The position numbers were made by a program, and so were the translations under genes. Below are positions 32,081 to 43,042 of a stretch of DNA of 64,000 nt, piece by piece. Position 1 is the first letter of the stretch. Each line of letters begins with the position of its first letter. Origin of the DNA: Bactericera cockerelli. Its lineage: Eukaryota; Arthropoda; Insecta; Hemiptera; Triozidae. The stretch spans positions 25,033,165 to 25,097,164 of the forward strand of contig CM044965.1 in assembly GCA_024516035.1 (NCBI GenBank), written 5' to 3'. Under the pieces are notes generated by a model that saw nothing but the letters and a program-made list of their open reading frames with translations, was not told the origin of the DNA and searched no databases.

Positions 32081-32332
32081 AAAGTGGGGTTTAACGTCGC
32101 TTTCAACTGCCATGGTCATATCACGACGGGGGTTTTACCCTCCATTCGCAGGAAACTCACAAACCTGCTACTCACATTGACCTCACCCAGCCTGAGTGGG
32201 GCCGGGGAAAAGGAAGCGTCACGAGAATTAGAATTTGAATGGTCACCCATCCAAGTCTTAATCTCGCTGGATGTCGCTTAACTTCGGTGTTCTGAAGGGA
32301 ACCGGTGTATTCAACATGCCATCGACGCTGGC
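32081..32332 (-). mobile_element. Family F SINE (5S head), complete with target duplication
   Basis: Full minus-strand element almost identical to 6218-6473, with poly(A) as T run 32062-32080. A 13-bp TTTATGATATTTT duplication lies at 32053-32065 and 32333-32345. Confidence 0.93.
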
Positions 32333-32360
32333 TTTATGATATTTTGTGTAATAATAATAA

Positions 32361-32571
32361 CACTCTTTAGTGGAAGGTAACCAGCAGGCGAGGTTAATGC
32401 TCAAAGCACTTTCTACCACCTAATCCTCAGAGTCTTACTCGTATTATTATGTGGTCACAAGGTCAAATTAATTATGAAAAATTCATGCACTGGGTGGGAT
32501 TCGAACCAACGGATCCCTACGCTACCTGGATTACCAGACTAGCGCGTTAACCACCTGACTACCAGTGCACT
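32361..32571 (-). mobile_element. Family B SINE, complete
   Basis: Full minus-strand copy beginning at the ATT-rich end and finishing with the CAGTGCAC head edge. Confidence 0.87.
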
Positions 32572-32587
32572 GGTAGATGAGCCCTAC

Positions 32588-33315
32588 TCTCTCTCTCTTT
32601 CTTTCTCTCTCTTCTTGTTTAGCTCTACTTAATAGATGTTGCAAGACGTAAGAAGAAGTATGTATATTGTATATGTATAGATGCCTAATGAGTGAGAAAG
32701 AAAGTGAGATGATATTAATTAACTGTGACGAAATCTTAAATGAAGGGAGACATAGTGAGAGGAGGAGAGAGGGAGAGAGAGGAGGAGAGAGGGAGGGAGG
32801 GAGAGGAGGAGAGAGGGAGGGAGGGAGAGGAGGAGAGAGGGAGGGAGGGAGAGGAGGAGAGAGAAGGAGGGAAAGTGAGAGGGAGAGAAAGGAGGAGAGA
32901 GGGAGGAAGGCAGGGACAGTGAGAGGGAGGGAAGAAGAGAGAGAAGGAGGAAGAGGTAGAATGTGTAGGAGTGAGGGAGAGAGTGAGTGAGTGAGTATGT
33001 AGGAGAGAAGGAGGGGCTGAAAGGGGGAGAGGAGAGAGAAGGAGGGAGAGGTAGACACAGTGAAAGTGAATGTGTAGAAGAGAGGGAGGGAGATAGAGAG
33101 AGGGAAAGAGGGAAAGAGGAATAGAGAGAGAGAGAGAGAGGAGAGGACAGGAGAGGGAGGGAGGAAGAGAAGTAGGAGGAAAGAGGGAGGGAGAGAGTGA
33201 AAAAGAAAGAGTGAGAGTTAATGTGAAGGAGTGAGAGAGAGAGGGAGACATTGTGAGAGGGGGGATGGAGAGAGAGAGAAAGTGAAAGTAAAAGAAAGAG
33301 AGAGTGAGCGAAAAA
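32588..33315. repeat. GA-rich microsatellite with 27-bp GGGAGGGAGGGAGAGGAGGA units
   Basis: Interrupted (GA)n/(GGGA)n tract of about 700 bp; the part at 32760-32865 is regularly periodic. Ser/Pro/Leu frames on the minus strand are composition artefacts. Confidence 0.95.
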
Positions 33316-33559
33316 TTAGAGAGAGTTAAGAGTGTGTAAAAGAAGCGAAAGATAAGTGCATTAATTTTACATGACACGTTCAGATCTTGGCCTTGTTCGA
33401 ACATTTTATAAATCTGGGGAGAGAATAATATATCGTGGGCGATGGCCTAATTCTTAGGAAAAAAATTAAATATTCCAGACGAGTAATTATTTTTTAATAG
33501 AATTTTGGGAAAGACTTCATGTGTTCCAATATAAATCTTTTGCTTTACAAAAAAAACAT

Positions 33560-33700
33560 ATATTATTATTATTTAACACTTTATTGGTAAACCACATGAT
33601 ACATACATAGGACATGAAATAAAAAAGAACACAATAGAATATGTATAGTGAACCAAGGGGCAAGGTTAAAGCCTGTGGCTTTCTCTTCCACCGAACCCCA
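33560..33700 (-). mobile_element. Family G retroposon, diverged
   Basis: TTTAACACTTTATTGGTAAA to GTGGCTTTCTCTTCCACCG on the plus strand; GGGGCAAGG replaces GGGCGGGG. Confidence 0.7.
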
Positions 33701-33702
33701 TT

Positions 33703-33930
33703 GAATGCAAGGTTCTCGTAGAATCACCGAAGTTAAGCAACGTCCGACGAAGTGAACTACATGGTCATATTGGCCATATCACGACGGGGGTGTTACCCTT
33801 CTCATTCGTATTATTAGGAAGCACACTAACCTGATGCTACCCACATTAACCTCACCCAGCCTGGGTTGGGCCGGACTGCCAACATCACGAAGTCTTCACC
33901 TCGCTCGAGGTTGCTTCACTCTTCTCTTGG
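33703..33930. mobile_element. Two family F fragments head to head
   Basis: A plus-strand piece of the 5S-like head (33711-33755, CACCGAAGTTAAGCAACG) joins a minus-strand body and head (33756-33930) with no spacer. Confidence 0.7.
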
Positions 33931-34044
33931 TGAGTGTATTTCATCCTAAAATATATTGGTCTCCTCTCCATTATATTCCTCTCTTCACCGGCCTCGGCCT
34001 AAAAGTTTTACTACCCGTGCGAGACTGATGGCATTATAGAAGCA

Positions 34045-34145
34045 GGGGGGAGGGGGATAGGAGGCGGTTGGGGGGGGGGGGGGGGTAGGAGGGGTTTGGG
34101 GGGAGGGGGGGTAGGAAGGGGGGAGGTAGGGGAGGAGTGGGGGCA
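34045..34145 (+). repeat. G-rich tract with quadruplex potential
   Basis: Over 100 bp almost wholly G on the plus strand, with at least six runs of four or more G (a run of about 17 near 34071). Strongly against the AT-rich background. Confidence 0.9.
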
Positions 34146-34222
34146 TATAGGCGCCACGACGCCACACTATTTTGGGGGAGAGAAACTGAGTCATACATTT
34201 ATACTCGTTCCTCCTCCCATTA

Positions 34223-34995
34223 TTCACTCCTCGGTGAAATACTGAATGCTTTCTCATTCTATTTGGCCCTGAATATTGTAGATAATACTGAATGTTTTCT
34301 CATTCTATTTGGCCCTGAATATTGTAGATAATACTGAATGTTTTCTTATTCTATTTGGCCCTGAATATTGTAAATAATACTGAATGTTTTCTCATTCTAT
34401 TTGGCCCTGAATATTGTAGATAATACTGAATGTTTTCTTCTTCTATTTGGCCCTGAATATTGTAAATAATACTGAATGTTTTCTTCTTCTATTTGGCCCT
34501 GAATATTGTAGATAATACTGAATGTTTTCTCATTCTTTTTTTCCCTGAATATTGAAAATAATACTGAATGTTTTCTTATTCTATTTGGCCCTGAATATTG
34601 AAAATAATACTGAATGTTTTCTTATTCTATTTGGCCCTGAATATTGTAAATAATACTGAATGTTTTCATATTCTATTTGGCTCTGAATATTGTAAATAAT
34701 ACTGCATGTTTTCTCATTCTATTTGGCCCTGAATATTGTAAATAATACTGAATGTTTTCTCATTCTATTTGGCCCTGAATAGTGTAAATAATACTGAATG
34801 TTTTCTTATTCTATTTGGCCCTGAATATTGAAAATAATATTGAATGTTTTCTTATTCTATTTGGCCCTGAATATTGTAAATAATACTGAATGTTTTCTCA
34901 TTCTATTTGGCCCTGAATAGTGTAAATAATACTGAATGTTTTCTTATTCTATTTGGCCCTGAATATTGAAAATAATACTGAATATTTTCTTATTC
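34223..34995 (+). repeat. 46-bp minisatellite
   Basis: About 17 units of AATACTGAATGTTTTCT + CATTCTATTTGGCCCTGAAT + ATTGTAAAT, with A/T and C/T variants. It joins a family A SINE at 34996. Two outlying units lie at 35577-35655, again joined to an A SINE. Confidence 0.93.
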
Positions 34996-35108
34996 TATTA
35001 TATCACAACTATTACTCAAACTAGCTTTATGAAATCTTTGCTGAACTTGGGATTTGAACCACCGACCTCCAGGTTTCAAGTCCGCCGCCTTATCGATCAA
35101 GCTACGTT
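34996..35108 (-). mobile_element. Family A SINE
   Basis: Minus-strand copy; tail replaced by the end of the 46-bp minisatellite. Confidence 0.82.
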
Positions 35109-35265
35109 ATTATTACATGAATTGAAAATTCATATAATTTTTAATTATATTAAAAAACGAAGTTTTCGCAGGTTCAACTAGTACCTACAATACCTACATA
35201 CACCTACAATTTTACCGGATACGCCTGACCCCCCAAATACAGCCTTGGCTTTGCTGTAATAATGG

Positions 35266-35342
35266 TTTTCAAAATTGGGACTCGAACCACCGACCTCCTG
35301 ATTGCAAGTCCGCGGCCTTATCGATCGAGCTACTCACGTCGG
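35266..35342 (-). mobile_element. Family A SINE head
   Basis: Head only on minus (GAGTAGCTCGATCGATAAGG; GGTTCGAGTCCC). Confidence 0.78.
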
Positions 35343-35654
35343 TTGCCAAAATGCATCAGTCAGTGAATGTCTATTTTCTGATGTTATCTGTACAAGTAAA
35401 TTAAATTTACATGAACATTTAGATGATTTAACCATGTTGATGATGAATAAAGTGATGAGTGATGAGAAGGCTATGTTTAGGTGCTCCGGAAATCTTTTCA
35501 ATATAAACGGTGATGAGTTTTGCTTCGAAAAAAATTGCAGTAAAAATATAATTTTTCATTTTTCAACTTATAGAGAAAATAATACTGAATGTTTTCTCAT
35601 AATATTTGGCCCTGATTTTTGTACTATTGAAAATAATACTGAACATTTTCTTAT
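35343..35654. other. Non-repeat insert between A SINEs
   Basis: An open plus-strand frame runs 35302-35685, but it starts within the SINE and no family is recognised. No splice sites stand out. Confidence 0.3.
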
Positions 35655-35777
35655 TCTATTACATCACAACTATTACTCAAACTAGGTTTATGAAATCTTT
35701 GCTGAACTTGGGACTCAAACCACCGACCTCCAGGTTACAAGTCCGCCGCCTTATCGATCAAGCTACTGAGGTCGGTT
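35655..35777 (-). mobile_element. Family A SINE
   Basis: Near duplicate of the copy at 34996-35108, including the same CTAGCTTT/CTAGGTTT change, so the SINE-minisatellite join was duplicated as a block. Confidence 0.84.
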
Positions 35778-36023
35778 AATTTTTTTGTTAATAACATAGC
35801 ACTAACATTATTAGCATAGATGACTCCATGGGCTGTGTCGCTAGGTCGTTTAAGAAAATAATTTATATTTTATGCTTACATTTTTCCAAGATTCTTGTTC
35901 AAAATACTCGTATGACGTTATAGCGTTTTAGTGCCCCGCGGCGCTTTAAGTATAGTGAGATCATGACATACATAGGTAGGTATATAATATTATGTACATA
36001 TAATTATGTATATACGAGTATGT

Positions 36024-36466
36024 CAGGCGCGGCCGGTGGGAAAATGTTTTGGGGGTGCCGCCACATAAACTGGACTAAAATGGGATTTATAGAATCGCTC
36101 TTTCAGTATGTAAAGAGTTAGAGTTTGCTTACCATGCCAATCATAATAATTATTATGCATTAATTATTCTAGAAATGTGTGATAATTTTCCTTATCATTA
36201 TTATTTTTTTACACATTATTAATAAGTACATATATACAACACAGATAATTATTACAAATTAATACACAATATAAGAGAAGTAAAAAGAGAAAAAAAAAAT
36301 AAGAAAAAATAAATATATATACATAATTATGTCCTAACTAAAGGGCGGGGTTATTGCCTTAGGCAATCTCTTCCAGCCGACCCTTATTGTGTACGAGCTA
36401 GAAACTTATCTTCTTTTCGTCTGGGGGTGCTGTAGTTCCCTAGCTCCTTAGCACCGGCCGCGCCTG
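36024..36466. mobile_element. hAT-like MITE hosting a family G element
   Basis: Perfect 15-bp inverted ends CAGGCGCGGCCGGTG / CACCGGCCGCGCCTG; flanks GAGTATGT and GTGTATGT agree at 7 of 8 bases, as for hAT. Interior as in 22237-22794. A minus-strand G repeat is nested at 36185-36382. Confidence 0.85.
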
Positions 36467-37640
36467 GTGTATGTAAATGTGTAGGATGATGTGTCTGGTT
36501 TGAGGGTGGTGTCACGTATGATGATAAATTAATAAATTCCAAGTAGTATGACTTTGTACTTGAATTTTGTCCATGATATCTAGAGTTGGTCTATCTCAAG
36601 ATTCTGAAGGTTGGATCGACCAAATTACCTGACTCTATTAAGGTTGATAATATGATAATAACAACCCACTGATAATAATAACCCGACACTTAGGTCAAAC
36701 ATTTTACTTCCGATAAATTTCTAATATTAGAAATCTAAAGTATTGTGTTCGTTTTTCTAAAAATAATACCTAATATTTTTTTGCTCTGATTTCAATGATT
36801 TTTTCTTCAATTTTTAATATTTCTGGACGTTTCATAACCTCCTGAGCAACTTTGGTTTTGAGTCTATCTGTCGATGTCGGTCTGATACATTCCTTGTGAC
36901 GCGCGAATCTCAGAAACTACTGAACGGATTTTGACAACATTTTTGTTGTTAAAATATGTATAGGTACAGCCAGAATTCGTCTGATGAACCATGGGCGTAG
37001 CTAAGGGGGGGGGGGCAGCTTCCCCCCCCCTAGAAAACTACAGGGAGTATGCAACACTAGGTATTATTGATTGTTCACTAGGTAGGTATTATTGATTTTC
37101 CTTATCAGCTACCCCCCTAGCCAAAATCTGGGCTACGCCCATGTGATGAGGTATATTTAATTTGTATTAATTATAATAATGTACACAATTTAATAGTGAC
37201 AAATATCTAATGCTGCTACCCCACACAAAGGGGATACAGTCCTCTTGTCCTGTGGGGTAGTTCTTACCTGGCCATTCAGAGGGGGAATGCAGCCAGCATT
37301 GCGGGCTCATTCCCTTTCACAAATTCTCTGAATGAAGTGTTTGTAATATAGTTAATGTTAAAAAAAAATAAAAAAATAATTCTATATTCGCAAGACAACT
37401 ACAATTTTTAGCACTTCGTTAAAAAAAATACATAATTATATTTTTATTGTTTCTCTCTACTTTTCTACAATATTTACCTGGCTTGGTTGAAAAATAATAT
37501 CCGAGGTATTAACGCCTATTTTTGGGTTTCAGTTAAAAATCAAGCACAAATAAAAATATTCGAACACTCAACGAACCAGAATTTCCGGAATATTATTTTA
37601 ATTTAATTATTGTTATTACCTATTATTATTATTATTACAG
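36467..37640. other. No gene; LINE-like end and unclassified DNA
   Basis: 36735-36960 is a minus-oriented copy of the repeat at 39960-40605 (TTTCTGGACGTTTCATAACC). 37010-37040 has a C/G-run hairpin (GGGGGGGGGGG / CCCCCCCCCC). 37206-37335 is GC-richer with CCCCACA repeats, unclassified. Confidence 0.5.
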
Positions 37641-37727
37641 GATCACGAGATGCAACGGATGCATTTCGGACATGAAACCAGCCAACGAATTATTAACTCT
37701 GTTCAGGAATCTTTAGGATATGTCCTG
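37641..37727 (+). other. Exon-like 29-codon segment, unassigned
   Basis: Preceded by TTATTATTATTACAG, followed by GTATGA, and exactly 87 nt with one clear open frame (DHEMQRMHFGHETSQRII then NSVQESLGYVL). GC and codon use differ from flanks. No family recognised; it would be a plus-strand gene, opposite to both known genes, or an exon relic. Confidence 0.35.
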
Positions 37728-37788
37728 GTATGAACTTTAGTTTCTGGTGCCTACTTCTTCAATCCTCTTGGGATCTGAGAAATATAAA

Positions 37789-37933
37789 AAGTTATCATAT
37801 TTGTGTTAATCACATTCGTGATATCACAACTACTCACACTCGCTTTACTAAATCTACTCTGAAACCGGGACTTGAACCACCGACCTCCAGGTTACGAGTC
37901 CGCCGCCTTATCGATCAAGCTACTGAGGTCGGT
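37789..37933 (-). mobile_element. Family A SINE, complete
   Basis: Full-length minus-strand copy, followed by (GGATATAAGAGAAACCT)n repeats at 37965-38120. Confidence 0.88.
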
Positions 37934-38144
37934 GTATATGAAGAAAAAAAAAAAGCTTGTGCTGTCGAACCTAGATATAAGAGAAATCTGGATAAAAGAG
38001 AAACCTGGATATAAGAGAAATCTGGATATAAGAGAACAATTTTCAGGTCCCAGTTACCTCGCTATGTAGGTATAAGGGAAAATAACCTCTTTATGAAAGA
38101 AACCTGGATATAAGAGAAAAAAGAAAAATTAAAATTTGGGTTGA

Positions 38145-38320
38145 GTGGAAAAGATTGCCATATGCAATAACCCCGCCCTTTAGTTAGGCCATTTGTATGT
38201 ATTTTATCTATGTTGTTTATCTTTTCTTTTCTTGTTTACATTAAATTTTGTATTATAATTTTTATAATATTATACTTGTGTTGTACATAGGTATGTCCTA
38301 TCAATAATAATTAATGAAAT
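38145..38320 (+). mobile_element. Family G retroposon
   Basis: Plus-strand copy, GAAAAGATTGCCATATGCAA to a TAATTAATG end. Confidence 0.75.
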
Positions 38321-38499
38321 AATAGTAAAATTTATACTACATCTCTTTACTTAATTGGAGAGAGGGGAATTGTCTATCATTTACATCTGGGGTAAATTCC
38401 GCCGACTTAGACTTATGAAGAGACTATAATGAATTTTAGTTACTGATCTACTGATCAAACACCTCGGCCGAGGTATGAAGAAAGCCGATACAAAGGTTG

Positions 38500-38675
38500 G
38501 GTGGAAGAGATTGCCATAGACAATAACCCCGCCCTTTAGTTAGGACATTTGTATTTATTTTTCTATTTTTTCTCCTTATTTTGTTCTTATGTATTGTTTA
38601 CATGTTAAATTTTTTTATAATAATTTTTTGTAATGTACATATTTCTTATCTAATAAAGTATTTAATAATAATAAT
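38500..38675 (+). mobile_element. Family G retroposon, complete
   Basis: GGTGGAAGAGATTGCCATAG, AACCCCGCCCTTTAGTTAGG, to CTAATAAAGTATTTAATAAT. The recurring AATAAAG near the end may be its own poly(A) signal. Confidence 0.8.
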
Positions 38676-38826
38676 ATACTTAGAAAGAGACAGCGCGGCA
38701 GAGTGTAAGGTACTTTATACTGGACTGAGTTAGGCCAGATACTGAAGAGGTTATAATTATCCCCACGTGGTAGGCTGGTAGCTAGGTGTATCAGTAGAAC
38801 CACAAGAAACAATAGTCCTACATCCT

Positions 38827-38828
<2 letters not shown>

Positions 38829-38878
<50 letters not shown>

Positions 38879-38905
38879 TCTCTCTCTCTCTATCTATCTT
38901 TCTCT
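38829..38905. repeat. CT microsatellite
   Basis: (CT)n with a (TATC)n end. Confidence 0.95.
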
Positions 38906-39146
38906 TTTCATCTCTATAATTATTATTATTATTCTTAGAAGCCAAATAAAAATGTCTTAGGATGGGTCCTCTGTATAAAAAAAGAAATGAAAAATAAAAC
39001 AAATGATTTATCATTATTATTATTATATTATAGGTACACTTTATTAATAAGGACATATATTTATTAAAACAGATAGTTACAAATTAATATACAAAATTGG
39101 AAACAGTATAAGAAAAAAAGAAAACAGAAAAAATGGGAAAGCTCTA

Positions 39147-39275
39147 TTTCTCTCTCTCTCTTTCTTTCTCTCTCTCGCTCTCTTTCTTTCGTTCTCTCTC
39201 TTTCTTGCTCCTTTTAGCTCTATATCTCTCTCTCTTTCTTTATCTCTCTCTCTCTCTCCTTTTATCTCTCTCTTA
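39147..39275. repeat. CT/CTTT microsatellite next to a broken G repeat
   Basis: Interrupted (CT)n and (CTTT)n; a partial minus-strand G repeat (39012-39120) lies just before it. Confidence 0.9.
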
Positions 39276-39955
39276 CATTCAACCCTCGAATAAAAGTTGG
39301 CGGACCCCATTTCACTAGGGTGAGTGAGCTTCTGTTTGAATGAGTGTGAGCACGCGATCTATTCATCAGTGAATGGGTGTGTATGTTGCCAAGGTAGGAA
39401 GAGGCATTAACGGGTCTGATTTTATAACTTACTAATCAGTAGTAGAATAGAATAGAATAGAATAAAAATATAATTGTATTTCTCAATAAGAGTTTACAAT
39501 AGAGATTGGGATGCAGGTTATTTAAACATAATTCTAAAATTACATAATAAATTTTTAAAAAACAATTACTTCATGCTATAATTTTGCAGTGCTATCAGTA
39601 GTAATCAGTATAAACAGAAAAGTGAGATGTTGTACTAGATGTACATGAATATCAGAACATACCTGGACAGCTGTTCCGAGATTATTTGATCTCATCAGCA
39701 GGTAATAGTTCTGATTATCCATGCCATCAACTAACTTCTCTTTTTTAATCAATATAAACAGAAAAGTGAGAAAATAATGCCTTATGAATGTCCAAAACAA
39801 CGAACTAAAGTACATTACCTACATGTATAAGATACACGGGTAGATGCTTGGGTAACTCTGAGTAAATAGACTAATAATGAGAACGCAGATAATATAAAAA
39901 CACTGCCGATTATGGTCACAATACTTCCTCGTGATTGCTTCACATTGTAAACACG
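39276..39955. other. No gene seen
   Basis: Contains (AATAG)n at 39444-39465 and a direct repeat TATAAACAGAAAAGTGAGA (39610, 39745); otherwise unclassified. Confidence 0.45.
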
Positions 39956-40605
39956 TGCCAAATTTGAGATTTTTTTAGAAAAAAAATCTTGTATCTCTAA
40001 AACGGCTCAACCGATTTTCTTCAAATTTGTTTTATATGGTAGAATATTGTTTTTTATACATTCTAGATTCTACAAAAAATTCTGTATCGGCAAGTCGTGA
40101 TCCTTATTTTTTGACTTCTTTGTCCAAAATTTCGGATTTTCTTAAATATCAGAGTCAAATCATTATTAATTTAAAAATAAATATAAAAAGCCTATGAAAA
40201 ATAATAATATGCATAACCATACAAAATTTCATCAAAATCGAGTGTACCGTTCACGAGATATCAGCGTTTAAGTAAAAAGTTAGTGGTCAGGCGGTTCTTT
40301 CACCAAGAACCGCTAGTACGAATTCGATGAATTTAAAATGGGACCATCTGTAGAATGTCTCCTAGATGTGTGCAAAATTTCATCAAAATCGGTAGAGTAG
40401 TTTCCGAGATTTGCGCGTTACAAGGAATCGTTTTAACAGACCGACAGACCGACGGACCGACAGACAGACACAAAACCAAATTTGCTCAGGAGGTTATGAA
40501 ACGTCCAGAAATATGAAATCGGAGCAAAAAAATATTTTTTTTTACAAAAACGAACACAATACTTCCGATTTCTAATATTAGAAATTTCTCGGAAGTAAAA
40601 AGAGT
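39956..40605 (+). mobile_element. Retroposon-end repeat with ACAGACCGACGG motif
   Basis: Has AAATTTCATCAAAATCGGTA twice with changes, ACAGACCGACAGACCGACGG, and GTTATGAAACGTCCAGAAAT near the end. Related pieces lie at 17090-17180, 29740-29775 and 36735-36960. Non-coding; of a type seen at ends of insect transposons. Confidence 0.55.
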
Positions 40606-40611
40606 AATAAA

Positions 40612-40795
40612 GTGCACTGGTAGTCAAGTGGTGAACGCGCTAGTCTGGTAATCCAGGTAGCGTAGGGGTCCGTTGGTTCGAATCCCACCCAGTGCATGAA
40701 TTTTGCCTCATTAATTAGAGTTTGTAATATAATAATAAGACTCTGAGGGTTAGGTGGTGGACAATGCTTTGAGCATTAACCTTGCCTGGTGGATC
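40612..40795 (+). mobile_element. Family B SINE
   Basis: Full head and body; last ~20 bp missing. Confidence 0.86.
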
Positions 40796-40817
40796 TGAGT
40801 ATAGATAGAGTAGAAAT

Positions 40818-41036
40818 GCCAGCGTCGATGGCGCGTTGAATGCACCGGTTTTCGTAGGAACACCGAAGTTAAGCAACGTCCAGTGAAGTGAATACTTCGT
40901 GATGCTGGCCTTCCGGCCCAACCCAGGCTAGGTGAGGTTAATGTGGGTAGCAGGATTCTGTTCCTACGAATGTAGGGTAACACCCCCGTCGTAATATGAC
41001 CATGCAGTTGAAAGCGACGTTGAACCAAAAAAAGTA
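40818..41036 (+). mobile_element. Family F SINE
   Basis: 5S-like head (GTTGAATGCACCGGTTTTCG, CACCGAAGTTAAGCAACG) with the 3' part of the 5S sequence deleted; shared body; short A tail. Confidence 0.83.
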
Positions 41037-41049
41037 TTAATATTAATAA

Positions 41050-41236
41050 CAATATCGCCTTATTTATACTGTCTGACTGAGACTAATGAGTCCCATTATT
41101 CCAGCAGTAAGTCCAAGACGTATTATTATGTGGTCAAAATCCCAAATGGGAGGATGTCGTGTTCTGGTTGGGTTTTGAACCCGCGACCTCTGCATTACCA
41201 GTCAGACGCCTTGACCAATGGGCTACCGTGATAGCC
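41050..41236 (-). mobile_element. Family C SINE, diverged
   Basis: Minus-strand copy; head B box GGTTCAAAACCCAACC and tail TTGGACTTACTGCTGGAATA. Confidence 0.78.
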
Positions 41237-41349
41237 TGTACCTGAAGGTGAAAATAAATCTCCCTATTCAGTTTAAGCCTTAAAATCGTCAGATATAATA
41301 TAAGCATAGGAAAAAAATACAAGCATGAAAATTAGAAAAAAAAACTTAC

Positions 41350-41640
41350 CAACAACTTTCGGGGAGAGATCACAAAAAACTCACAAAACAGTGGTACTTC
41401 ACACGAAAAAAACAGAAAAATTCCGAACTTCACAAAAAAATTACCGACTAGATGTTAACAAAGTTCAATAGAAGCGACCTGTGAACACTATGAAGTGTAT
41501 CTGAAAATAAAACTTAGTCAACCAACGCACTAGAGTATTTTTTGCTAGAGAAATTATACGGTGAAGAGAAAAATGTTTGAGAGATATGGTGAGTCTAGCT
41601 GGTGAGATGATTACACGATACACTGCCCACCCAACTTTGA
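41350..41640 (-). other. Candidate 5' UTR exon / promoter region
   Basis: Non-repeat segment ending in GTTGTTG/GTAAGT (donor at 41344-41349 on the minus strand), with the TTGTGAAG-rich look of an arthropod 5' UTR and no ATG-started long frame. The MARVEL first coding exon needs an upstream non-coding exon on this strand, and TMEM245 ends above it, so the position fits. Start of transcription not identified. Confidence 0.3.
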
Positions 41641-41894
41641 CACACAAACAAACAGTTTTTTATTATTATTTTTTACACAAAATAAATAAAAATATTTGCT
41701 ATGTGAAGAGGGACGAGAATGAACGCGATTTGATTAAAAAACAAGAGAGAAATTACTTGATTTTTTTTTAATTTTACTTGGTTTAAATTTAAAAAAAAAT
41801 ATTTGTTTATATTCTACTTGTTTCTTTGTTGATATTCAGATAAATATGTTTTTTTCTTTCTTTTGTTGGATGCTGTGTAGAATAAGGGTTGTGC

Positions 41895-42068
41895 GAAAGA
41901 GACTGTCGCAGGCAATTACCCCGCCCTTTAGTTATGCCATTAGTATTCTTTTCTTCTTTGTTATTTATTTTTTTCAATCTATTTTATTTATTTTTTTTCT
42001 TAATTTTATACTGTAAATATTGCACATTACTTTGTCCTCCTAATATAGATTTATTATAATTAAAAAAT
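41895..42068 (+). mobile_element. Family G retroposon
   Basis: Plus-strand; GAGACTGTCGCAGGCAATTA to CCTCCTAATATAGATTTATT. Confidence 0.75.
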
Positions 42069-42590
42069 AAGAGTTTAAAACGGCTGTAATTCGACAGTCA
42101 AATAATATAAAGGAAAAAGTATTATCTATTTGTTAAATAATTCTTTTGAACATTTTCCGCTTCTTTTTCTCTTTTTTTCTGTACATACATATGAACATAT
42201 TGTACCTACATACATACACATTGAAGTATAAAGAATAAAGAACTGCCGTAACATGATAATAAAAGAATATATTTAGAAAAGAGTATTTAAATCTATTTGT
42301 TTAATTCTCTTGAACATTTTCCACTTCTTTTTCTGAACATAGCGGTACAAAAATTATAAAACGGGTGTAACATGATGATCGAAAAAAGTAATTAGATGTA
42401 GGTACCTACTTCAAACTATTCAATGTTTTTTTTGTGAGATAAAAAAATACGTCAATTTGAAATTGAAAAAATAGATTTTTTTAATAACATTTTTTTTTCT
42501 TTAATTACGGTCATCGTTACAAAACGTGATTTTAATTTTTTTTTGATTTTATGATTTCAAATTTTCTGCAAGACACGTTATTGTTTTAAG
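42069..42590. other. No gene; duplicated AT-rich block
   Basis: A block of about 150 bp (TGAACATTTTCCGCTTC..AACATGATAATAAAAG) is repeated twice around 42140 and 42310. Nothing coding. Confidence 0.45.
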
Positions 42591-42591
42591 G

Positions 42592-42765
42592 GTTGGGTGG
42601 AAGAGATTGCCACAGGCAATAACCCCGACCCTTAGTTAGAACATTAGCTTATTTCTCTTTTTTTTTGTTCTAGTATCTTTGCTCAATCTTTTTGTTTTTC
42701 TATATAATTTCATTGTATTTTACTGTATATATTTTTGTTCTACCTAATAAAGCTTACTATAATAA
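42592..42765 (+). mobile_element. Family G retroposon, complete
   Basis: GGGTGGAAGAGATTGCCACA to CTACCTAATAAAGC. Confidence 0.8.
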
Positions 42766-43042
42766 TAATATATTGTTCCGTAGAAAGTGAATTTATATTT
42801 GCATGTGTCATAAAAAATATGACCTCTCATTAAGTTGTGGTTATTTGTGATGTAATGTCTCTGAATAACGCATTGGCATATCTCAAATTCTTTGCATGCT
42901 ACCTATCAAGTTCTTTTTTTTGGGTAGTTTTTTTCGAATTCAACTGTGGAATTTTCCAATATCCAAGTAGGGTCAAACATTAGAACATGTAGTGTAGCTA
43001 TTCAGGTATTCCAATTAAAAAAAAAAAACATCATCATCATCA

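Noticed and set aside
32531..33404. Ser/Pro/Leu-rich 175- and 222-residue frames
   Set aside because: Antisense reading of a GA/GGGA microsatellite.
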